From the NCBI RefSeq assembly GCF_003347205.1, contig NZ_QQBJ01000006.1:62001-126000 (forward strand): a stretch of DNA of 64,000 nucleotides. The letters are read 5' to 3'. The DNA is from Mycolicibacterium moriokaense (GTDB taxonomy: Bacteria > Actinomycetota > Actinomycetes > Mycobacteriales > Mycobacteriaceae). Below, piece after piece: positions 57,921-64,000 of this stretch (the stretch's first letter is position 1; every line of letters begins with the position of its first letter). A program made the position numbers and the translations under genes. The notes beneath the pieces were generated by a model. It was not told the DNA's origin and did not search any database. It was given only the letters and a program-made list of their open reading frames with translations.

Positions 57921-60900
57921 CTACAGAAGGCCTGCCAGCTTCATGTCCGCCAGGTACTTGGTGATCAACTCGGCGGTGACATGCGGTATCTGGCGGCCCG
58001 ATTTCTCGACCCCCGCACCGAAATGCTTGCCCGGCACAAGTGATCCTGCCACCGGCTCGGCCGGTTGGCGGTAGATATCGAGCACCGCGAGCACCGACTC
58101 GCCGCGCGGCTTCTCGGGCAGCGCCCGCATCGCGGTCTCGAACCGCGCCACCCACTGCCCGTAGTCGTCGATGCGTTGGATCGGATGGCCCGCCTCGACG
58201 ATCCAGTCGACGAACGTGTCCAGCGAGACGCCGTCGTCGTGCGGGTTGGTGGTGTTGTAGGTGGCGAATCCCCTGCCGTTCGAGCCGAGTCCGGCGATGA
58301 CCTCGGCGAGGAAGTCGACGGGCAGGCCCTCGTAGTGCGGGCGCGCGTTCCCGTCGCGGTAGAAGGACCGCGGCGCAATGCCGGTGGCGACGAGGCTGAA
58401 CAGCAGACGGGTGAAGATGTCGGGCGCATTCAGCTGGCCCGCGTAGCGGGAGTCGGCGAGGATCATGCCGGGCCGGAACACCGCGACCGGCAGCTGGCAC
58501 AGGTCGTGCGCCTCCCGCAGCAGCACTTCACTCGCCCACTTGCTGATGCCGTAGCCGTTCGCGTAGCCGTCGGCGACAGTGCACGCCGGGACGGTGCGGC
58601 GGATGTCGGAGTCCTCGTCGACGATGTGGCCCGCCACCGCTGACACGCCCATCGTGGAGATGTAGTGGATGGGTTTGAGCCGATTGGTGATGGCCAGCCG
58701 GATCGTTTCGGCGGTGCCCGCGACGTTGGCGCCGAACAACTGCGCATAGGGCAGCACGTGGTTGACGTGCGCGGCCGGATGCGCGATCAGGTCGACGTCG
58801 GCGGCCAGCCTGTCCCAGGTGTCCTCGTCGAGGCCGAGGCCGGGCTCCCCGATGTCGCCGGCGACGACCTCCAGGTGCCCGTCGGCCAGCGTTCGGAACC
58901 GCTGCAGCAGAGCGGGATCGGTGTCCAACGCCGACTCGATCCGGGCGCGGGCGCCTGGGTTGTCGGCGCCCCGGGTCAGACAGATCAGCGTGCCGCCCGA
59001 GTCGGCCAGTCGCTCGAGGTACTCGAGTGCGAGGAAGCGGCCGAGGAAACCCGTTGCGCCGGTGAGCAGAACCGTTCGGGGCGCCGCCAGCGCCGGAGCG
59101 AGGTTCACCGCGGTGGTCAGGGTGTCGTCGTCGATGAACTTGGTCAGCTTCAGGTCGCCGGCTCGGACCTCGCTGGCGTCCGCGCCGTGCACAGACCCGA
59201 ACGTCGGCCGAGTGCGCTCCGAATCACGTTCCCGCTGGACATAGTTCGCGATCGACAGCAGATCCGCGGTGGGATCGACGACCACTCCGACCGGCACATC
59301 CACGCCGAAGATGTCGGCAAGCAGACGCGAGAAGGTCAGCGCCGACAGGGAGTCGCCGCCGAGATCGATGAACCGGGCCTCGGGGCTGACGTCGGCCGCC
59401 GCGATTCCCAGCGAGGCCTGCACCGCGCGCATCACGGTCGCGGGCACCGGTTGGTCGGCGCCGCCGGCCCGCAGCGCCCGCAACTGCGCGACTTGGTCGT
59501 CGGCCATCGTGGCGTACAACTGCTCCAGGACGGGACCGTAGCGGTCTTTCAGCTTGGGCCGCAGGAACTTGCCGACCCCGGACAGCAGGCCGTTGTCGAG
59601 GCTGAACGGTTCGTGTTCGACGACGAAGTCGCGGGGCACTTCGTACCCGTTGAGCCCGTTGTCGGCGGCGACCGCCAGCAGCGACCGGCTGATCGCCGAC
59701 TTCTCCGCCCCCGCATCGGTGGGCACCACCACGGCGAGAAGGAAGGACCGCTCGCTGGTGCCGTAGACGTAGATCTGATGGATCAGCGGGCTGGTCGAAT
59801 ACAACGCCTCCAACCGGGACACCGCGACGAATTCGCCCTGCGACAGCTTGATGACGTTGTTTCGCCTGTCGACGAAGCGCAGCCGGTCCGGGCCGACCTC
59901 GGCCATCACGTCGCCGGTCCGGTAGTAGCCGTCCTCGTCGAACATCTGTGCCGCGAGATCGGGCCGCTTGTAGTAGCCAGCCATGAAGCGCGCCGATTTC
60001 ACCGCGAGTTCGCCACGCGGAAAGGGCTTGTCGGTGTTGAAGTAGCCGAGCTCGGGGACGTCGAGCAGCTTGTAGTCGATCACCGGCGGACGCAACACGT
60101 GCTCGTCGGCGACGATCATGCCGCCCGCGATCTCGGTCGACGAGTACCCGATCAGCAGGTGCTGATCGAGCACCGACTCCATGAACTCCTTGATCTCCGG
60201 CGACAGCGCCGCCGACCCGCACCCCACCGCCAGAACCCTTCCGCCGAGCACGTTTTCGCGCATCCGCATGCGCAGCTCCTCGCCTGCCTCATCCGGGTCG
60301 GCGCCCGCGAGGGTCAACCGGTCGTGCTCGCTGAGGTAGGAGTGGTAGAACATCTCGCACACCCGTGGCACCAGACTCAGCGTGGTCGGCCTGGCCATCG
60401 CCAGGTCGTCGAAGAGCGTCGACAGATCGCTGCTGGCGGCGAAGCAACTGACCCCGCCGTTGGCGAGCGTCATGATCACGTAGCCGTACCCGATGAGGTG
60501 GCTCATCGGCATGTAGCTCAGCGTGATCACCGGCTGATCGGACTGCGCGAGCCAGGTTCCGATGCACAGGCTTTCGGTGAACATCGCCCCCTTCGGGGTG
60601 CCCGTGCTGCCGGACGTGTAGAACAGCCACGCCAGCGGGTCCTCGCCCTCGGCGGCGACGTGCAGCGGCGCCCGCGACAGGTCCGAGGCGGAAGCCACCC
60701 CGTCGGCGATCGTTTCGATGGTCAGTGGGCTGCCGGACTCGGCCAGACGCGCGGCCGCGGCCTGATACGACGCGCGCTGGTCGTCGTCGCGGGGTTCATG
60801 GTCGAAGACGATGATCCGCTGCGGCGCCGCGCCCGTCAGCGCCGCGTCGACGGCGGTCTCCAGATACTGGATCCCCACCGCGAGGATCGCGGGCCGGGTT

Positions 60901-61415
60901 TCGGCCAGGATCGGCGCATGCTGCGCCGCGGGCGCGCTGGTCTGCAACGGCACCACCACCGCGCCGAGGTGGATGCACGCCATTTCGATTGCGGTGTAGT
61001 CGATGCTGGCGAAACCGAGCACACACACGAAGTCGCCCGGCCGCACCGGGTGCGACGGATGATGGTGCCAGTCGCGGGCGATCAGGCCGACCCGCTGCCA
61101 CAGGTCGCGGTAGGTGATGGTGTCGAAGCGCGGCAGAAACCGAAGGACCGACCGGCCGGTGGCCGCATCGGTGACGACCTCGCGGGCGCGCTCACCGAGC
61201 GCCGGCCGGTCGGCGTAGCCCTCCATGACCGTGGCCATCACCTCCGCGATGCGAAGGCCCGGCCGCCGCGCCGCCTCGGCGACCGCGGCGTCGGGCCGCG
61301 TCACCCGGAACTGTTCGTCGGTGTCGTAGAGGCGTTCACGCCGCTTCGCCAGGCGTTCCCACTGCTCCTGGGCAGCACCCGGATCCTTGACGTCAGTTCG
61401 TCCGACGAACGCCAT
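57921..61415 (-). CDS. car: Carboxylic acid reductase
   Basis: 1164 residues, the length of CAR enzymes. Adenylation domain (~1-640) with FYTSGSTGTPKGAMF, YSSTEIAGG, GYYRTGDVMAE and RRNNVIKLSQGEFV; carrier domain with Ser689 in LGGDSLSAL for phosphopantetheine; reductase domain from ~780 with TGATGFLGRFL, and Tyr955/Lys959 in YGISKWASE. It turns a carboxylic acid into the aldehyde using ATP and NADPH. The phosphopantetheinyl transferase is not in the window. GTG 61421 is an alternative start. It is in the same operon as a P450 and SDR. Confidence 0.95.
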   Translation of the reverse strand: MAFVGRTDVKDPGAAQEQWERLAKRRERLYDTDEQFRVTRPDAAVAEAARRPGLRIAEVMATVMEGYADRPALGERAREVVTDAATGRSVLRFLPRFDTITYRDLWQRVGLIARDWHHHPSHPVRPGDFVCVLGFASIDYTAIEMACIHLGAVVVPLQTSAPAAQHAPILAETRPAILAVGIQYLETAVDAALTGAAPQRIIVFDHEPRDDDQRASYQAAAARLAESGSPLTIETIADGVASASDLSRAPLHVAAEGEDPLAWLFYTSGSTGTPKGAMFTESLCIGTWLAQSDQPVITLSYMPMSHLIGYGYVIMTLANGGVSCFAASSDLSTLFDDLAMARPTTLSLVPRVCEMFYHSYLSEHDRLTLAGADPDEAGEELRMRMRENVLGGRVLAVGCGSAALSPEIKEFMESVLDQHLLIGYSSTEIAGGMIVADEHVLRPPVIDYKLLDVPELGYFNTDKPFPRGELAVKSARFMAGYYKRPDLAAQMFDEDGYYRTGDVMAEVGPDRLRFVDRRNNVIKLSQGEFVAVSRLEALYSTSPLIHQIYVYGTSERSFLLAVVVPTDAGAEKSAISRSLLAVAADNGLNGYEVPRDFVVEHEPFSLDNGLLSGVGKFLRPKLKDRYGPVLEQLYATMADDQVAQLRALRAGGADQPVPATVMRAVQASLGIAAADVSPEARFIDLGGDSLSALTFSRLLADIFGVDVPVGVVVDPTADLLSIANYVQRERDSERTRPTFGSVHGADASEVRAGDLKLTKFIDDDTLTTAVNLAPALAAPRTVLLTGATGFLGRFLALEYLERLADSGGTLICLTRGADNPGARARIESALDTDPALLQRFRTLADGHLEVVAGDIGEPGLGLDEDTWDRLAADVDLIAHPAAHVNHVLPYAQLFGANVAGTAETIRLAITNRLKPIHYISTMGVSAVAGHIVDEDSDIRRTVPACTVADGYANGYGISKWASEVLLREAHDLCQLPVAVFRPGMILADSRYAGQLNAPDIFTRLLFSLVATGIAPRSFYRDGNARPHYEGLPVDFLAEVIAGLGSNGRGFATYNTTNPHDDGVSLDTFVDWIVEAGHPIQRIDDYGQWVARFETAMRALPEKPRGESVLAVLDIYRQPAEPVAGSLVPGKHFGAGVEKSGRQIPHVTAELITKYLADMKLAGLL

Positions 61416-61433
61416 CGCCACGCTTCTTTCTTG

Positions 61434-62387
61434 TCAGTCGGCCACATCTGGATACGTGACACCGGTTAGCTTTTCGCTGAGCTGCCACAGCGCGCCCGTA
61501 TCGGACTCGCTGCGGACCAGCCGGGGCACCTGAGCCAGAGTCACACCGCCGCCCGCGGTTTCGTACAGGCCCCGAGGGCAGTAGTACGCGCCGCCTGCCG
61601 CTTCTTTCGACACCGCGGCATACAGCGTCGGCTTGATGGCTTCCTCGACATCGAGCCACATGAACGGCAGCAACCGCCACGTCAGCTTCGTCAACCGGGC
61701 ACCAAGGGTGGGCTTTTCGCGACCGTAGGACGCGCCGCTGAGCAGGTTGGTCTTGGCCAGCCCCGGATGAGCCGCGTTGGACAGCACGCCCCAGCCCGCG
61801 ACTTCGCTGCGCCTGTTCAGTTCGACGGCGAACATCAGCTGAGCGAGCTTGGCAATGCCGTAGGACTGCATCGGCTTGTACTCGCGTTCGGCGTTGGGGT
61901 CGGCGAAGTCGATGCCCACCTGTTTGGCCGCGATGCTGCTGACGGTGACGACCCTGGCATCCGGAGCGGCCCGCAACAACGGCAGCAGCCGGCCGGTGAG
62001 CGCGAAGTGCCCGAGATGGTTGGCGCCGAACTGCAACTCGAACCCGTCGGCGGTGGTCTGCCGTTGCGGCGGCGTCATCACGCCCGCGTTGTTGATCAGC
62101 ACGTCGATGGGCCTGCCCTCGGCCACCAGGTCGTCGCCAAGGGCGGCAACGCTGTCCAGCGACGCCAGGTCGCACTGCTTGATGGTGAGCTTGGCGGCGG
62201 GCACGGTTCGGCGGATCTCGGCGATCGCGGCCTCACCCTTCTCGCGGCTGCGCACGGCCATGATGACGTCGGCCCCCGCGGCCGAAAACCGCTTCGCCAG
62301 GCCGAACCCGAGACCGCTGTTGGCCCCGGTGACCACCGCCAGCCGCCCGGCCAGGTCGGGGACGCTCAATTGCAGTCCGTCGCTCAC
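61434..62387 (-). CDS. SDR of the retinol-dehydrogenase/oxidoreductase type
   Basis: 317 residues from the GTG at 62387, which overlaps the P450 stop (GTGA). [23 protein letters not shown], the [10 protein letters not shown] segment, Ser in [17 protein letters not shown] active site. The subfamily (protochlorophyllide/retinol DH-like) typically reduces hydrophobic aldehydes or ketones. Following the CAR gene it may reduce the aldehyde product, or oxidise the P450 product. Confidence 0.88.
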   Translation of the reverse strand: MSDGLQLSVPDLAGRLAVVTGANSGLGFGLAKRFSAAGADVIMAVRSREKGEAAIAEIRRTVPAAKLTIKQCDLASLDSVAALGDDLVAEGRPIDVLINNAGVMTPPQRQTTADGFELQFGANHLGHFALTGRLLPLLRAAPDARVVTVSSIAAKQVGIDFADPNAEREYKPMQSYGIAKLAQLMFAVELNRRSEVAGWGVLSNAAHPGLAKTNLLSGASYGREKPTLGARLTKLTWRLLPFMWLDVEEAIKPTLYAAVSKEAAGGAYYCPRGLYETAGGGVTLAQVPRLVRSESDTGALWQLSEKLTGVTYPDVAD

Positions 62388-63589
62388 CAGGTGACCGGCA
62401 GTTCGTAGAGGCCGTAGGCGAGGGCGTCGTGTTTGAACGGCAACTCCTCGATCGGCACGGCCAATTGCAGCGTCGGGATGCGCCGCAACAGCGTCGGCAG
62501 CACGATCTGCAACTCCATCCGGGCCAACTGCTGGCCGACACACTGGTGGCGGCCGTAGCCGAAGCCGACGTGTGGGCCGTCGTCGCGAAGAAGGTCGAGA
62601 CGGTCCGGTTCGGCGAACTGGCGGGCGTCCCAATTCGCCGGGGCGACATCGAGAATGACGCCGTCGCCCGCCCGGATCAGTTCGCCGCCCACCTCGATGT
62701 CCTCATCGGCGATGCGCCGCTGCCCGGTCTGGGTGATGCTGCAGTACCGCAGCAACTCCTCGACCGCGGTGGCGACCACCTTGGGGTCCTCTGCGTCGCG
62801 CAGCAGCGCAAGCTGATCGGGGTTCTCCAGCAGCGCCACGATGCTGATGCCGAGTTGGCCCGCCGTGGTCTCGTGGCCGGCGATCAGGATGCCGGTCGCC
62901 AGCTGAGCCGCCTCGCGGACGCTGATCTCCTCGGCCTTCACCCGCTCGGCGAGGTCGGAAACCAGATCCTCGCCGGGATCGTGCATCTTGGCGAGCAACA
63001 GGTTCTTGAGGTATCTGGCCAGCGCACCGGCACCCTCCGCCGCGTCCTCGGCGCTGGCGTACCGGCTCATCCCCCGGTTGGCCTGGGTCTGGAAGAACTC
63101 GGCGTCTTCGTATGGCACGCCCAGCATTTCGCTGATCACCAGCGACGGAATCGCCAGCGCCAGCGTGTCGACCAGGTCGGCGGGCTTGGGCCCGGCCACG
63201 ATGGCGTCGATGTGCTCGTCGGTGATCCGCTGCACCGCGGGCCGCAACGCCTCGACGCGCTTGAAGGTGAACGGGCGCGACAGCATCCGCCGAAAGCGGG
63301 TGTGCTCTTCGGCATCCGAGGTGAACACCGACCGCGGGCGCTTGTGCACGGTGGCGAGCATGCCCTCGTTCCAGTGCGGGTATCCCGGCTTGCGGTCGTC
63401 GACGCTGACCCGGCTGTCGGTGAACAGCGACCGGATGGCGTCGTAGCCGGTGATCAGCCACGGCGTGCTGCCGTCCCAGATCCGCACGCGGAACAGCTGT
63501 TCGATGGCGCTGCGCTCCATCACCTGCGGCGGTGGGGCGAACGGGCAGCCTGACGCGCGCGCCATCGGGAAGTCGAGGATCTCAGACAT
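62384..63589 (-). CDS. Cytochrome P450
   Basis: 401 residues. I-helix [13 protein letters not shown], Exx[11 protein letters not shown], heme loop [19 protein letters not shown]105/107-like soluble P450. The ATG at 63589 overlaps the upstream TetR gene by eight bases. No ferredoxin is encoded in this operon, so it would borrow one elsewhere, for example that at 42254. Confidence 0.93.
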   Translation of the reverse strand: MSEILDFPMARASGCPFAPPPQVMERSAIEQLFRVRIWDGSTPWLITGYDAIRSLFTDSRVSVDDRKPGYPHWNEGMLATVHKRPRSVFTSDAEEHTRFRRMLSRPFTFKRVEALRPAVQRITDEHIDAIVAGPKPADLVDTLALAIPSLVISEMLGVPYEDAEFFQTQANRGMSRYASAEDAAEGAGALARYLKNLLLAKMHDPGEDLVSDLAERVKAEEISVREAAQLATGILIAGHETTAGQLGISIVALLENPDQLALLRDAEDPKVVATAVEELLRYCSITQTGQRRIADEDIEVGGELIRAGDGVILDVAPANWDARQFAEPDRLDLLRDDGPHVGFGYGRHQCVGQQLARMELQIVLPTLLRRIPTLQLAVPIEELPFKHDALAYGLYELPVTW

Positions 63590-64000
63590 GGCGCACCACA
63601 TCGGCCGGGCCGATGCGCCGGGCGGGTGCCTGCCACAGCCCGACGATCGCGTCGATGAGCCCTTCGGCGGCCACCGGCCACGGCGACCTGGCGGCAGGAC
63701 CGTGCTCGGCCAGTTCACCCTCGTGCTCGGCGCACGTGTGCATCAACAGGTTGCGCGCCATCACGATTCGCTCGAACCGCACCCGCTTGGGAAGGTCGGG
63801 CAGGCAGTCGTTGATGCCGTTCATCGCGGCGACGAGTTCGGGCGAGGTGAGCGCGTCTCTGGTCACGACGTTGCGGTAGGACGGGTCGGCCATCGCCTGC
63901 GCCGCGAAGCGGGCATACCAACTCGGGTTGCCGAGCGCGGTCAGATGATCGGTGAGCGGTAGCACCAGCGCGCCGACCCAGTCACGCAGTTCGGTCGAGC
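63582..64000 (-). CDS. TetR-family regulator, C-terminal part, cut by window edge
   Basis: About 139 residues of the C-terminal domain are visible; the helix-turn-helix lies beyond base 64000. The sequence ELRDWVGALVLPLTDHL, then LGNPSWYARFAAQAMADP and FERIVMARNLLMHTCAEHE are typical of mycobacterial TetR ligand domains. A GTG at 63965 could be mistaken for a start, but the reading frame stays open to the edge. It lies upstream of and overlapping the P450, so it probably controls the CAR operon from within. Confidence 0.75.
   Translation of the reverse strand, partial: STELRDWVGALVLPLTDHLTALGNPSWYARFAAQAMADPSYRNVVTRDALTSPELVAAMNGINDCLPDLPKRVRFERIVMARNLLMHTCAEHEGELAEHGPAARSPWPVAAEGLIDAIVGLWQAPARRIGPADVVRHV

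Noticed and set aside
58665-61469. 934-residue open frame on the plus strand, antisense to the carboxylic acid reductase
   Set aside because: It is rich in Arg, Gly, Asp, Val and His without domains, as expected for the shadow of a GC-rich gene, and the opposite strand encodes a complete recognised enzyme.
1-64000. CRISPR arrays, tRNA/rRNA genes, insertion sequences, phage genes
   Set aside because: No regularly spaced repeats, cloverleaf-like segments, transposase or integrase motifs were seen on either strand by eye.

Overview
The window looks like chromosome of a fast-growing mycobacterium (Mycolicibacterium type). It is GC-rich and densely coded, with many ATGA/GTGA/TGATG gene overlaps. 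It carries an MspA-family porin, a complete yrbEAB-mceABCDEF operon, Mce-associated proteins, a mycofactocin-type short-chain dehydrogenase, a carboxylic acid reductase, four cytochromes P450 and several small secreted families of mycobacterial type. I saw no rRNA, tRNA, CRISPR array, insertion sequence or phage gene.

Layout. 1-2.3 kb: a cut-off crotonase and two Mce-associated membrane proteins. 2.5-7.7 kb: two acyl-CoA synthetases, an ADNH-type amidohydrolase and an enoyl-CoA hydratase. 7.8-10.5 kb: an overlapping operon (NTF2-like, SDR, MDR, VOC), divergent from 10.6-13.2 kb (TetR regulator, Zn-ribbon/OB protein, thiolase-fold protein, ketosteroid-isomerase-like protein). 13.3-24.7 kb is housekeeping or envelope: PAP2 phosphatase, a two-component pair in convergent orientation, MspA porin, DUF347 membrane protein, and an FtsX-type ABC exporter with two ATPases and a lipoprotein. 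24.8-28.3 kb: TetR divergent from a P450, then small secreted proteins. 28.4-41.3 kb: one minus-strand operon that begins with aldehyde dehydrogenase and a CaiB-type protein and continues into yrbE/mce. 41.5-44.4 kb: SDR, ferredoxin, P450 and a secreted protein. 44.5-53.2 kb: amidase, divergent from a six-gene operon (P450, mycofactocin-type SDR, crotonase, double CaiB, SDR, kinase-fold protein). 53.3-54.6 kb: a secreted protein and an esterase. 54.6-64 kb: a minus-strand operon of TetR, P450, SDR, carboxylic acid reductase, amidohydrolase, M24 peptidase-fold enzyme and AttH/CrtC-like protein.

How it may fit together (inference). Most of the window reads as a catabolic island for a hydrophobic, probably cyclic or terpenoid/steroid-like compound. 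The Mce system would import it, P450s and dehydrogenases would oxidise it, and FadD, CaiB, crotonase and thiolase proteins would activate and cleave it. The most interesting signal is a short element, GAGAAT-N3-ATTCTC or one half of it. It recurs in front of seven transcription units, including the Mce-associated genes, the amidohydrolase, the FadD/enoyl-CoA hydratase pair, the Zn-ribbon/thiolase operon and the aldehyde dehydrogenase-mce operon, and so links scattered parts of the window into one candidate regulon. The substrate is not identifiable from sequence alone.

Start codons were chosen from ribosome-binding sites, overlaps and family N-termini. Residue positions are approximate unless a residue is numbered. 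Assignments rest on recognised motifs only, because no database search was possible.
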